64,000 bases of DNA from Bacillota bacterium (lineage in GTDB: Bacteria > Bacillota > UBA5301), in assembly GCA_017656135.1 (NCBI GenBank), contig JACDOJ010000001.1:62001-126000 (forward strand). Direction: 5' to 3'. Of the stretch, positions 44,801-53,828 are shown in pieces (the stretch's first letter is position 1; each line of letters begins with the position of its first letter). The position numbers and the translations under genes are program-made. Under the pieces are notes generated by a model, which saw only the letters and a list, made by a program, of their open reading frames with translations, made no database searches and was not told the origin of the DNA.

Positions 44801-45745
44801 GTGGTTGAGGAAGCTGAGCTAAATATTAACGGACGGTTTTTGGACTCCCGGCATAAGGCCAAAAAGGGCAACACAGGCTACCTGGTTCCCCTGCGCTTGG
44901 TGGGGGAGAACATGGGGGCGGAGGTCATCTGGCGGCCAGAACGAGGTGTGATAGTCCTCAAAAAGCGGGGCTCAGTTTATGAATTCAATGCCGGCAGCAG
45001 CCGGGTAGTAGTTAACGGCCGGAGGCAGAGACTGCCTGAGCTGGTGCGAACCTACCACGGTCACGCTTTTGCCCCGGCCGAGTTTCTGGCAGAGGCGCTG
45101 GAGGCCAAAGTATACTTCAGTCAGGACACCGGGACCTTGGCTCTGTTAAGAAAGGAACCGGCTCTCACCGGGAGGCGGATTGTCTTAGACCCGGCCCACG
45201 GCGGAACAGAGTACGGAGCAGTGGTTAATGATCTCCTGGAGAAAGAGCTGGTTCTGGACATCGTAGCTCGGACCAATTACCTGCTCTCCGCGGCCGGGAG
45301 CAGCGTCTATCAGACCAGGGAGATCGATGAAAACCTGGACCAGCGTGAGCGAGGGCTGATAGCCAAAAATTTGGAGGCTAATCTCTTAGTGACGGTGCAC
45401 ATCAATTCCTCAGTCAGCGAACACCTGGAAGGAATTGAGGTCTATTACTATGCCAATTGGCGTAGTCAGCGCCTGGCCGGAGAGGTGCTGGCTGAGGTGG
45501 TTAGTGAGACCAAGGCGGTGAACCGCGGAGTCAAGGAAGCCTCTTTCTTCTTGCTGCGGCATGCCCTCTGTCCGGCAGTTCACCTGGAATGCGGTTTTCT
45601 GACCAATCCTGGGGAGTACGCCAAATTGGCCAGTCCTGCCTATCGGGAGAGGATCGCTTTTGGCATTTTTCGCGGTATTAGAACATATCTGGAGACAGCC
45701 TCACCTGCAAAAATTGTTGACAAAGCTGCCACCGATAGATTATAA
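44801..45745 (+). CDS. N-acetylmuramoyl-L-alanine amidase with copper-amine-oxidase-N domain
   Basis: A 314-residue protein. The N-terminal part (about 8-115, GRFLDSRHKAKKGNTGYLVP, LRLVGENMGAEVIW) is a Cu-amine-oxidase_N-like domain common in clostridial surface proteins; the rest (125-300) is an Amidase_3 domain with IVLDPAHGGTEYGAV, the TVHINS motif and HLECGFLTNPGEY. It would cut the stem peptide from muramic acid. No signal peptide is evident with the GTG start at 44801, so export is unclear. GAGGGAGGGA is the ribosome site. Confidence 0.88.
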   Translation: MVEEAELNINGRFLDSRHKAKKGNTGYLVPLRLVGENMGAEVIWRPERGVIVLKKRGSVYEFNAGSSRVVVNGRRQRLPELVRTYHGHAFAPAEFLAEALEAKVYFSQDTGTLALLRKEPALTGRRIVLDPAHGGTEYGAVVNDLLEKELVLDIVARTNYLLSAAGSSVYQTREIDENLDQRERGLIAKNLEANLLVTVHINSSVSEHLEGIEVYYYANWRSQRLAGEVLAEVVSETKAVNRGVKEASFFLLRHALCPAVHLECGFLTNPGEYAKLASPAYRERIAFGIFRGIRTYLETASPAKIVDKAATDRL

Positions 45746-45756
45746 TAGTATTTTTC

Positions 45757-45785
45757 TTGAATAATTACGTTTTTTGTGTTAAAAT
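45757..45785 (+). promoter_or_regulatory. promoter of veg
   Basis: TTGAAT (45757-45762), a 17-base spacer and TAAAAT (45780-45785), 31 bases before the veg start. The AT-rich surroundings fit a strong vegetative promoter. Confidence 0.7.
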
Positions 45786-45815
45786 AGACGTGTATATCAA
45801 AGAGAGGTGATATTG

Positions 45816-46103
45816 GTGGCGAAAGCTTTGCCGCGGCGGAACAACGTACTCAAGGCAATCAAGGAAAGCATGGATAAGCTAGTCGGACAACAGGTTATGA
45901 TCAGAGCCAACCGCGGACGTAAAAAGGTTTTGGAAGTCGAAGGTGTTTTGGAACAGACCTATCCCAAGATTTTCGTGGTGAAATTGGAAGAAGACCACTT
46001 AGCTAAAAGGCTCTCCTATACTTACACCGATATTTTGACCAAGACAGTGGAGGTCCAGGTGAACGGCAGACCCATTGGCCAACAACTGAAAGCGAATGCT
46101 TAG
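45816..46103 (+). CDS. veg: Veg family protein
   Basis: A 95-residue Veg protein, a small basic SH3-like fold found almost only in Firmicutes and linked in B. subtilis to biofilm gene control. Motifs: MDKLVGQQVMIRANRGRKK and GVLEQTYPKIFVVKLE. I start at GTG 45816 after AGAGAGGTGAT; the track begins three codons earlier. Monocistronic, with promoter and terminator. Confidence 0.92.
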   Translation: MAKALPRRNNVLKAIKESMDKLVGQQVMIRANRGRKKVLEVEGVLEQTYPKIFVVKLEEDHLAKRLSYTYTDILTKTVEVQVNGRPIGQQLKANA

Positions 46104-46111
46104 TCGGTAAA

Positions 46112-46140
46112 GGGCTCCTTAGGTCGGAGCCCAATTTTAT
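46112..46140 (+). terminator. terminator of veg
   Basis: GGGCTCC (46112-46118), 7-base loop and GGAGCCC (46126-46132), followed by AATTTTATT. It lies between the convergent veg and atp transcripts. Confidence 0.75.
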
Positions 46141-46145
46141 TGCAT

Positions 46146-46174
46146 AAAAAACAGACCTGGTTTCAGGTCTGTTT
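46146..46174 (-). terminator. terminator of the Fo ATP synthase operon
   Basis: AAACAGACCTG (46149-46159) and CAGGTCTGTTT (46164-46174) make a perfect 11-bp stem with a 4-base loop. Read on the minus strand it ends in TTTTT, so it closes transcription just after atpF, 29 bases beyond its stop. This is the main evidence that the operon ends without F1 genes. Confidence 0.88.
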
Positions 46175-46202
46175 AAGCTTTCTGGGGCACGTAATAGGTG
46201 AA

Positions 46203-46694
46203 TTAGTTCAATTGGCTGACTTCTTCGACACACTCGCGGACGATGCGTTCATGGTCAGCTATGGTAAGTACCCGCCCAATCAACTTACCGGCAGCATGAA
46301 CAGCAAGGTCTGCGATTTCATCCCTGATGTCAGCCAGCGCCTTCTCTTTCTCTCGCTTGATCTGTTCTTTGGCTTCGTTGATCATTTGCTCATATTTGAG
46401 TTCAGCTTCAGCCGTGCGCTCCTTAACGATGGCCTCAGCCTTTTTATTAGCCTCAGCGATGATGTTTGCAGCTTTCTGATCAGCACCTTCCATCATCCGC
46501 CTGTATTTGGCCAGAATCTCTTCAGCCTCCTGCTTGGTAGCGGCGGCATCAGCCAGGGAGTTCTCTACGAATTCCTCCCGTTTTTGCAGCACGTCAAGTA
46601 AGGGCTTATACATGGCTTTCTTTAATAACAAGAAAATAATGAGCAAGTTTACCATCTGGAAAATCAGTGACCAGATGTTAAAGTTTTCAAGCAT
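46203..46694 (-). CDS. atpF: F-type ATP synthase subunit b
   Basis: A 163-residue peripheral-stalk subunit: one N-terminal membrane helix (about 8-28, IWSLIFQMVNLLIIFLLL) and a long charged coiled coil to residue 150. Length is typical. It is the last gene of the minus-strand operon, and atpH (delta), which usually follows directly, is absent. Confidence 0.95.
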   Translation of the reverse strand: MLENFNIWSLIFQMVNLLIIFLLLKKAMYKPLLDVLQKREEFVENSLADAAATKQEAEEILAKYRRMMEGADQKAANIIAEANKKAEAIVKERTAEAELKYEQMINEAKEQIKREKEKALADIRDEIADLAVHAAGKLIGRVLTIADHERIVRECVEEVSQLN

Positions 46695-46725
46695 TATAAT
46701 CTCTCCTCTTGGGCAGGAATTTCAG

Positions 46726-46762
46726 GGTACAGGAGAGCTGCCTTAGGCACCTCTCCTGTACC
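46726..46762 (-). other. long hairpin between atpE and atpF
   Basis: GGTACAGGAGAG (46726-46737) pairs perfectly with CTCTCCTGTACC (46751-46762) for 12 bp; inside, TGCC pairs with GGCA after one mismatch, leaving a 3-base loop. There is no T-run on the minus strand. Position directly after the ring-subunit gene suggests mRNA stabilisation or partial termination to give many c subunits per b. Confidence 0.8.
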
Positions 46763-46776
46763 AGTACTACATACGA

Positions 46777-47001
46777 CTAGATCTTGGTCCACATCAGGAT
46801 GGCCATAACAAAAGTGAACAGAGTAAGAGCCTCCATCATAGCCAAGGCCAGGATAAGAGTGGTCCTAATGTCGCCGGCGATCTCCGGCTGACGTGCCATG
46901 CTCTCCAATGCCTTACCGGAAGCGAAAGCCTGACCGATAGCAGAGAACATTGCCACAAATGCTAAGGTAAAACCAACAGCAAACAGACTGGACATGTACA
47001 T
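46777..47001 (-). CDS. atpE: F-type ATP synthase subunit c
   Basis: A 74-residue two-helix ring subunit. The loop RQPE (in [12 protein letters not shown]) and the ion-binding Glu in helix 2 (AMMEALTLF) are clear. Helix 1 lacks the usual GxGxGxG run, reading [10 protein letters not shown] Gln corresponds to the sodium-ligand Gln of Na+-type rings, but the Ser after the Glu is Ala, so Na+ coupling is doubtful. Short but plausible length. Confidence 0.95.
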   Translation of the reverse strand: MYMSSLFAVGFTLAFVAMFSAIGQAFASGKALESMARQPEIAGDIRTTLILALAMMEALTLFTFVMAILMWTKI

Positions 47002-47037
47002 TTTCCCCCCTTTCGCAAGGCAACAAGCTAAGAATTG

Positions 47038-47823
47038 TTAGTGCCCCAAAACAAATTCAGATATATAGGTAATTGTCAGCAAAGTGAAAACAAAGGCCTG
47101 AATGATTCCCATGATGATACCCAGAAGTTGAACCGGGAGCGGGAAAATTAGTGGGGCTAAGATGGTCAGCACTGTGACGACCATCTTTTCTCCAAACATG
47201 TTACCAAACAAACGAATACCAAGTGAAAAAGCATGGGTAAACTGTTCCATGAAGGTCAACGGTGCCATAATCGGGTTGGGCTCCAAGTAGTGCTGCAGGT
47301 AGTGCTTTAACCCTTTTTCCCTGATTCCAATGAAGTTAACGGCCAGGATAGTGGCAATACTCAAGCCAAAGGTGGTATTAAAGTCAGTTGTAGGCGGTAT
47401 CATGCCTGGAATGAACCAGCTGAGGTTCAAAGCCAGGATGAAGAGAAAGACCGTGCCAACAAATGGAATGAATTTGCGGCCCTTCTTACCCATAACGGTT
47501 TCCAGGAGACCACCGATGAATTCGATGTACATCTCCAGGATTTTTTGGCCAGCGCTTCTTGGTTTGTACTCCACTTTTCGAGTAATGAAGAAGACAATTG
47601 CCGTGAGTACTACCATCACGATCCAGGTGTTGACGATGGTGCTGGTCACCGGGATCGGGCCAATATGAAACTTAACATGTGGAGTCAAGTGACCTAGAAC
47701 GTGGTTAAGTTCTTCGAATTTCGCAGCCATTCCCGTAAGTTCTTCCGCGCCATGGGCTCCATGGGCTGCAGCTTCAGTGGCATGCTCTGCAGCCTTAACA
47801 ATAGTGGCGGGTAGGGAAAACAA
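47038..47823 (-). CDS. atpB: F-type ATP synthase subunit a
   Basis: A 261-residue membrane subunit forming the ion half-channels. About six helices; the essential arginine is in SLGIRLFGNMFGEK (near residue 200), and the last helices (LLGIIMGIIQAFVFTLL) are family-like. The N-terminal 50 residues are Ala/His-rich (EHATEAAAHGAHGAEE) and precede the first helix; this extension is unusual. TTG start, 42 bases after atpZ. Confidence 0.94.
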   Translation of the reverse strand: MFSLPATIVKAAEHATEAAAHGAHGAEELTGMAAKFEELNHVLGHLTPHVKFHIGPIPVTSTIVNTWIVMVVLTAIVFFITRKVEYKPRSAGQKILEMYIEFIGGLLETVMGKKGRKFIPFVGTVFLFILALNLSWFIPGMIPPTTDFNTTFGLSIATILAVNFIGIREKGLKHYLQHYLEPNPIMAPLTFMEQFTHAFSLGIRLFGNMFGEKMVVTVLTILAPLIFPLPVQLLGIIMGIIQAFVFTLLTITYISEFVLGH

Positions 47824-47865
47824 AGCACATCCCCTTCTTTCCTTTAATTTTCCACTTATAACACG

Positions 47866-48303
47866 TTAATACTTCTTAATTTTATCTCGTTTATCTACTG
47901 CGGGGTCTTCTTCTTTTTCCCCGCGTATCCTGCGTAGGGCCTGACGTTCTTTTTCGCTGATCATTTCTTCGAAATCTACCAGGATGCTTTTGGCTTGCTC
48001 CAGAGATTTTCTGGCTTCTTCGACTTTGCGCTTGTGTAGTTCTTCTTTGTCGATTCGCTCTTTTCTCAGACCCTCTTCCACACGCTGAGACTGTTCCAAC
48101 ACCTTCAACATCTCATTAAAGGCTCTATAAATCAGGACAGAGGCCAAAAGCAGGCCCACAATCAGAAAAACCGGCGTGGTCTGGAGTTTATTGTCCACCC
48201 AGACTCCAATAAAGTAGCCAAAAAGCAGGTAGGCGATGACCGATAACCCAAAAGACAACCCCATGTTGATGTGCTTTAGACTGGTCCAACTATCTTTTCT
48301 CAC
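47866..48303 (-). CDS. AtpZ/AtpI-type ATP synthase accessory membrane protein
   Basis: A 145-residue protein: two N-terminal membrane helices (about 15-37 and 43-62) of the AtpZ type, then a long charged coiled-coil extension (about 70-145). AtpZ is normally much shorter (about 80-100 residues), so the extension is atypical. It precedes atpB, as does AtpZ in alkaliphilic bacilli, where it aids Mg2+ or Ca2+ transport or ring assembly. No separate AtpI gene follows. Confidence 0.78.
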   Translation of the reverse strand: MRKDSWTSLKHINMGLSFGLSVIAYLLFGYFIGVWVDNKLQTTPVFLIVGLLLASVLIYRAFNEMLKVLEQSQRVEEGLRKERIDKEELHKRKVEEARKSLEQAKSILVDFEEMISEKERQALRRIRGEKEEDPAVDKRDKIKKY

Positions 48304-48465
48304 AGAAGAACCTCCTAAGGCTTATTAAATGGGGTTGGTGTAGCTTTTTGGCTGTGAAGATTATACCGTTTTTAGCTGAAATTTGGCACGCACTGTTCAT
48401 ATATTCTCTCTAGCGTATTAAATTCCTTTTATCCTTTTAAATTTACCAGTGAACAGCCGGAATTC

Positions 48466-49818
<1,353 letters not shown>

Positions 49819-50094
49819 GACCGAATGGGTTTTTGCGCTGAATTCACCAAGTACTTATGATGCCATCTTTTCGGTTGCAGTTTGCCTGCTGGGGTCTTGA
49901 GGTTACAATATGAATACCATAATGTTGTAATCTTAAACCCCTTGCGCAGAGAGGTACTAGACGTTATACTATATGAGTGTGGATTCACCGAGCGGACTTA
50001 TCTCGGTGATTTCCGAGGGAACAAGCACAGTGTTGAGTTACCGGCCCTGGTGGCAATAGCCAGAAATCCGGGACAAAATACCAGCTAGATTCCC
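49819..50094 (+). other. gene-free stretch after purA with a hairpin
   Basis: No supported gene. A 68-codon ORF (49882-50088, TTG start) has no ribosome site and no recognisable motif. A perfect 8-bp stem, TCACCGAG (49985-49992) with CTCGGTGA (50002-50009) and a 9-base loop, followed by TTT, could be a weak terminator for purA. The segment ends in the tRNA-Lys promoter. Confidence 0.4.
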
Positions 50095-50123
50095 TTGACA
50101 GCAAAACTGAAATATAGTATTAT
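50095..50123 (+). promoter_or_regulatory. promoter of tRNA-Lys/tRNA-Glu
   Basis: TTGACA (50095-50100), exactly 17 bases, and TATTAT (50118-50123), 16 bases before the tRNA-Lys 5' end. Confidence 0.88.
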
Positions 50124-50139
50124 GTTAAAGCATTTAGAT

Positions 50140-50215
50140 GAGCCATTAGCTCAGTTGGTAGAGCACCGGACTTTTAATCCGGGTGTCCCGCGTTCGAGTC
50201 GCGGATGGCTCACCA
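50140..50215 (+). tRNA. tRNA-Lys (anticodon TTT)
   Basis: Cloverleaf with 7-bp acceptor stem GAGCCAT/ATGGCTC, D arm AGCTCAGTTGGTAGAGC, anticodon stem CCGGA/TCCGG with loop CTTTTAA (anticodon TTT), T arm GTTCGAGTC and encoded CCA. Confidence 0.97.
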
Positions 50216-50222
50216 TTTAAGT

Positions 50223-50298
50223 GCCCCCATCGTCTAGAGGCCTAGGACACCGCCCTTTCACGGCGGCGGCAGCGGTTCGAATCCGCTTGGGGGTACCA
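50223..50298 (+). tRNA. tRNA-Glu (anticodon TTC)
   Basis: Acceptor stem GCCCCCA/TGGGGGT (first pair G-T), anticodon stem CCGCC/GGCGG with loop CTTTCAC (anticodon TTC), T loop GGTTCGAATCC and encoded CCA. It lies 7 bases after tRNA-Lys, so it is probably co-transcribed. Confidence 0.96.
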
Positions 50299-50315
50299 TT
50301 TTTTATTCCCTTTCC

Positions 50316-50343
50316 TTGAATTTTTTCGCGATATAGTTATAAT
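50316..50343 (+). promoter_or_regulatory. promoter of tRNA-Val
   Basis: TTGAAT (50316-50321), a 16-base spacer and a perfect TATAAT (50338-50343), 14 bases before the tRNA-Val. Confidence 0.75.
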
Positions 50344-50357
50344 ATAATTAGAAATGT

Positions 50358-50434
50358 GGGTGAGTAGCTCAGTTGGTTAGAGCGCCTGCCTCACATGCAG
50401 GAGGTCGTGGGTTCGAGTCCCGCTTCGCCCACCA
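50358..50434 (+). tRNA. tRNA-Val (anticodon CAC)
   Basis: Acceptor GGGTGAG/TTCGCCC with wobble pairs, D arm AGCTCAGTTGGTTAGAGC, anticodon stem CCTGC/GCAGG with loop CTCACAT (anticodon CAC), T arm GGGTTCGAGTCCC and CCA. Confidence 0.95.
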
Positions 50435-50453
50435 AATTTGTTTAAAACTGAAG

Positions 50454-50487
50454 AGCCAATCCGCAAGGATTCAGGCTTTTTTATTTT
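50454..50487 (+). terminator. terminator after tRNA-Val
   Basis: AGCCAATCC (50454-50462), loop GCAA, GGATT, a 2-base bulge and GGCT, followed by TTTTTTATTTTT. Confidence 0.88.
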
Positions 50488-50500
50488 TGAAACCAAAGGA

Positions 50501-50523
50501 GCCGTCTCTATGTGAGAGACGGC
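50501..50523. terminator. hairpin between convergent tRNA and hydrogenase transcripts
   Basis: GCCGTCTCT (50501-50509) and AGAGACGGC (50515-50523) form a perfect 9-bp stem with a 5-base loop. There is a weak T-rich tail on the minus side, so it probably ends the hydrogenase operon. Confidence 0.6.
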
Positions 50524-50554
50524 CTTCTTAGTGCTTTCCCTTGGTTTGAGGACG

Positions 50555-51157
50555 CTATTTTCCCCTCTTGGGTTTGCTCCAGTCTCGATCCCAGATCATG
50601 TACTTCAGCTTCTCTAGGTCTTCGCTGAGGACCAGGTACAAGTGGGCGGCGGTGGTGATGGTGAAGAGAATCGCCACCAGGTAGTGGAAGGTCCTCAGGG
50701 TATTCAGGCTTAGTAGCCAGTCTGAAAGCCAAATTGGTTGAAACCTAGTGACATCGTAAAGGAGCCAACCGGAAATTGCCTGGACCAACAGGAGAGGCTG
50801 CCAAGCCAGGTACATCAGTTTCTGCCCAGGGTTGAAAACGGCATAAGTAGGCTCTTCATCGGTCAGAAACAGGTAGTATTTCAGGAGGCGAGGCATTTCC
50901 CGTAGATCGGCTTTGGTGAACAGGTAGTTCTTGTAGGTTTTTTCAGCTATATTGTAGTACAGCCTGGCGATGAAGACAGCTGTTATTATGTAGGCGGCGA
51001 TGAAGTGCCAGAGCCTGGCTGAGCGCATATTGGGGAAGAGAAAGGCCCTGCAGGCATAGGTGATATAGAAACCGCTAAAAATTAAGACCAGCATGGAAAC
51101 GGTATGGAGCCAGTGTAGTATCCGAGCCCATCTTGGATGCCGGTAGATTTCAGACAA
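50555..51157 (-). CDS. Ni/Fe-hydrogenase b-type cytochrome subunit
   Basis: A 200-residue membrane cytochrome b (HyaC/HupC type) with four predicted helices (about 20-40, 50-70, 118-140, 155-178) and histidines suitable as heme ligands (RILHWLHTVSM, LWHFIAAY, FHYLVAI, AAHLYLV). It would carry electrons from the hydrogenase into the menaquinone pool. It follows the large-subunit gene by 18 bases. Confidence 0.93.
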   Translation of the reverse strand: MSEIYRHPRWARILHWLHTVSMLVLIFSGFYITYACRAFLFPNMRSARLWHFIAAYIITAVFIARLYYNIAEKTYKNYLFTKADLREMPRLLKYYLFLTDEEPTYAVFNPGQKLMYLAWQPLLLVQAISGWLLYDVTRFQPIWLSDWLLSLNTLRTFHYLVAILFTITTAAHLYLVLSEDLEKLKYMIWDRDWSKPKRGK

Positions 51158-51175
51158 GGTTTAAACCTCCTTTTA

Positions 51176-52597
51176 CTAATACACCCGGAATTTTTTCAAG
51201 GGCCCCTTTGGTGTTATGACCTGAACTGCGCAGGCGTTACAGGGGTCGAAAGAGTGTATGGTGCGGACTACTTCTATAGGGTGTTCCGGATTCTCCACAG
51301 GTATGCCGATCAGGGATTCTTCCATGGGTCCCCGCTGTCCGTTTTTGTCTCGGGGAGAGCCATTCCAAACAGTGGGCGTTATGACCTGGTATTTGGCCAC
51401 CTTACCACCTTCAATCTTGATCCAGTGCCCTAATGTGCCTCTGACCGCTTCCACCAATCCGGCTCCATAGCCTTCATCAGGAACCTCCCAGCGAGCGATA
51501 TGGGGTTCGCCGGGTTTCAATTCTGTTGCCCAGGTGGAGCAGTATTCGGCTATCTTGAGGGTTTCCACCACCCTGGCAAAGAGACGGTCCATGGTGGAGA
51601 TGCCGTTGCGGTAATCGCCGGTTATCCACATTCTGGCCAAGGGACCGGTCTCCATGGGCTTGCCGTTCAAACGGGGAGCCTTCACCCAGGTGTAGGCGCC
51701 TTCTTTTCCGTAGGCGGGATCGACTGTGGAATTGATAGGTTTGGTGTCCTCAGGTCCTTCCTCATACCAGGCGTGGCTGATATCCTCGGTGACTCCTTCC
51801 CGCAGAGACCTGATATCGAAATTACGAATCTCTCCATCGACCATGATCCCAGGTTTAATCACCCGGTCCTGTAGGTTCTCACTCTGTTGGAAGAGGCCGA
51901 CAGAGAGGAAGTTTTCGTAGCCTTTGCCAAACTCAAAGTGATCAGGATAGTACTTGGCAAAGGCCTCCATATCGGGAACCATTCTGGTTCTGATGAACTC
52001 AACCAGTTCCAAGGCGTGGGAGCGGTATTTAATCACTCTGTAGGTATGGGGCGGCATAGAGGTGCCACCGGGGAAAATCCCGTGAATGTGCGGGGCCTTG
52101 CCGGCGAAGGTGGCAACCATGGTGTCGCTGCGCCGCTGCACATCCAGGGCTTCCAGGTAATGTTCGACAATTTTGGCATTGACGTCCGGTGGAAGTCGGT
52201 AGTCCTTGGTGGGGTAGGGGATATAGGGACTAACCTCGGGCATCTTGGTAAAATCCGGTACCACTAGAAAGTAGAAGTGTCGGATGTGGTCCATGAGGTA
52301 GTCTGCTGCTAGGATCATGTTGGTCAGTTTCCGTCCATTGTAGGGTACTTCTACAGGGTTGGCATCTCTTAAGGCAGCTGAGGAGGCTACCGAATGAGGA
52401 ACCGGACAAAAGCCGCAGATCCGCTGGGTATAGTAGGGCATATCCCGAGGGTCGCGCCCTTCAAAGATTTTTTCCAGTCCTCTAAAGAGGGTTGAGCTGA
52501 CTTTGGCGTCAACGACCTCGCCGTTTTCCACGTATATTTCGGCACTCATGTGGCCTTCTACCCGGGTAATCGGATCAATCATCACTCTTTGCGCCAT
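51176..52597 (-). CDS. [NiFe] hydrogenase large subunit (group 1 type)
   Basis: A 473-residue catalytic subunit binding the Ni-Fe(CN)2CO centre. The N-terminal RVEGH motif and the L1 motif RICGFCPVPHS are intact. The L2 motif reads DPCNACAVQ: both Cys ligands are there, but the His usually following (and marking the maturation cleavage) is Gln. A 14-residue tail (VITPKGPLKKFRVY) follows, as expected of an unprocessed precursor. Its start overlaps the small-subunit stop by a base. No maturation (hyp) or protease gene is in the window. Confidence 0.92.
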   Translation of the reverse strand: MAQRVMIDPITRVEGHMSAEIYVENGEVVDAKVSSTLFRGLEKIFEGRDPRDMPYYTQRICGFCPVPHSVASSAALRDANPVEVPYNGRKLTNMILAADYLMDHIRHFYFLVVPDFTKMPEVSPYIPYPTKDYRLPPDVNAKIVEHYLEALDVQRRSDTMVATFAGKAPHIHGIFPGGTSMPPHTYRVIKYRSHALELVEFIRTRMVPDMEAFAKYYPDHFEFGKGYENFLSVGLFQQSENLQDRVIKPGIMVDGEIRNFDIRSLREGVTEDISHAWYEEGPEDTKPINSTVDPAYGKEGAYTWVKAPRLNGKPMETGPLARMWITGDYRNGISTMDRLFARVVETLKIAEYCSTWATELKPGEPHIARWEVPDEGYGAGLVEAVRGTLGHWIKIEGGKVAKYQVITPTVWNGSPRDKNGQRGPMEESLIGIPVENPEHPIEVVRTIHSFDPCNACAVQVITPKGPLKKFRVY

Positions 52598-53691
52598 TAT
52601 TTATCCCTCTCTTCATTTTCAAGTTTGCCCTCACGCTCACCGGTATCGTCTTTGTCAGGTGTGTGGGGGGTTCCACCTAAAGGTCTACCCTTGATGATGT
52701 TTCCGACAAGGTGGGCACCGATAGCGCCGACAGTCACTGCTGCAGTTGCAACACCGACGGTATTGGCGGTGACGGTAATATTAGGTACTCTGATGCTGGG
52801 CAGGTGTTCAAAGAAGGGAGATGAGGCGTCAGGGAATCCGGGGTTGGCACACCCGATGCAGGGAGCGTTATCCTCCACTGGCCAATTAACATATTCGTTC
52901 CACTTGCGCACCGGACAGTCGGCGTAGGTTATTGGGCCTTTGCAGCCAATTTTGTACATGCAGCCGAAATCACCGGGGTATTCCGCGAAGATGCCGTTTT
53001 CGAAATAGGAGCGGCGGTCACAGAGGTCGTGAATCGGGCGGCCGTAGAACATCACCGGCCTGTTGAAATCGTCAAGTTTCGGATTCTCTTTGTATAAAAG
53101 GAGATGGGCTAAGGTTCCCACAAACCAGTCTGGGTGACAGGGGCAGCCGGGGCAGTTAATGACTGGTTTGTCAATTACCTCATGAACCCCTACACACCCG
53201 GTGGGGTTGGGATGCCCGGCGAAGGGTCCACCGCTGACGGCGCAAACGCCGATGGCAATGACATAGGTGGCCCGGGAGGCGGCGTACCTCACCAGATCAA
53301 TCGCTTTCCAGGGCTGACCATTACGTTCACCGGAGGTGGCGTAGATGCCGCCGTCTTTGGTGGGGATGGCTCCTTCCACTATCAGAATGTAGTCTCCTTT
53401 TTCCACTGTATCTTCAATTACTTTCGTGGATTGTTCACCAAAGGCGTTGATCAATTCCAGGTGATACTTAAGGTCAATGACATTTAGGACTACATCTGAT
53501 AGGTAAGGGTTGACGGTGTTGGCAAAGGAGAGGGTATTGCCGGAACAGGTGGCGGCTTGCAACCACAGGGCCCGCGGTTTTTCCGGGTGAACGACCTGTG
53601 CCTTGACCAGTTCTTCGAAGAGAATATTGGTCAGAGGGACAGATAAAGTTGACGACATACAAAGTTTCACAAACTCGCGCCTGCTGAGCAT
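52597..53691 (-). CDS. [NiFe] hydrogenase small subunit, Tat-exported, with altered proximal cluster site
   Basis: A 364-residue Fe-S subunit. A twin-arginine signal (SRREFVKLC) starts it, and a C-terminal membrane anchor (about 312-335) is followed by an acidic tail. Distal and medial cluster ligands are present (IHDLCDRRSYF, GCMYKIGCKGP, APCIGC). At the proximal cluster the usual CTGC is CSGN, so one Cys is Asn, while GVC and PGC are kept and three extra cysteines are nearby (PTGC, VINC, CPC). ATG at 53691 follows GGGAGGTAG; the track starts at TTG 53706. Confidence 0.92.
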   Translation of the reverse strand: MLSRREFVKLCMSSTLSVPLTNILFEELVKAQVVHPEKPRALWLQAATCSGNTLSFANTVNPYLSDVVLNVIDLKYHLELINAFGEQSTKVIEDTVEKGDYILIVEGAIPTKDGGIYATSGERNGQPWKAIDLVRYAASRATYVIAIGVCAVSGGPFAGHPNPTGCVGVHEVIDKPVINCPGCPCHPDWFVGTLAHLLLYKENPKLDDFNRPVMFYGRPIHDLCDRRSYFENGIFAEYPGDFGCMYKIGCKGPITYADCPVRKWNEYVNWPVEDNAPCIGCANPGFPDASSPFFEHLPSIRVPNITVTANTVGVATAAVTVGAIGAHLVGNIIKGRPLGGTPHTPDKDDTGEREGKLENEERDK

Positions 53692-53784
53692 GGTTCTACC
53701 TCCCAATTTAGGGTCTTTGTTATTATGGGAGGTTTTTTGGAAAAATATCCATGCTAACTAGGTTGTTCCACCTTTTAGAGCACC

Positions 53785-53813
53785 TTGACGTCGCGGAGGG
53801 GGTGTCGTATACT
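53785..53813 (+). promoter_or_regulatory. promoter of tRNA-Thr
   Basis: TTGACG (53785-53790), 17 bases and TATACT (53808-53813), 15 bases before the tRNA. The divergent hydrogenase promoter must lie to the left but is not clear to me. Confidence 0.85.
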
Positions 53814-53828
53814 AGATAGCGCAAGCAG

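Noticed and set aside
46777-47001. Sodium-driven ATP synthase
   Set aside because: Gln in helix 1 matches Na+-type rings, but the Ser ligand after the Glu is Ala, so I do not claim Na+ coupling.
49882-50088. 68-codon plus-strand ORF after purA
   Set aside because: TTG start without a ribosome site, no family, and it crosses a likely terminator hairpin.
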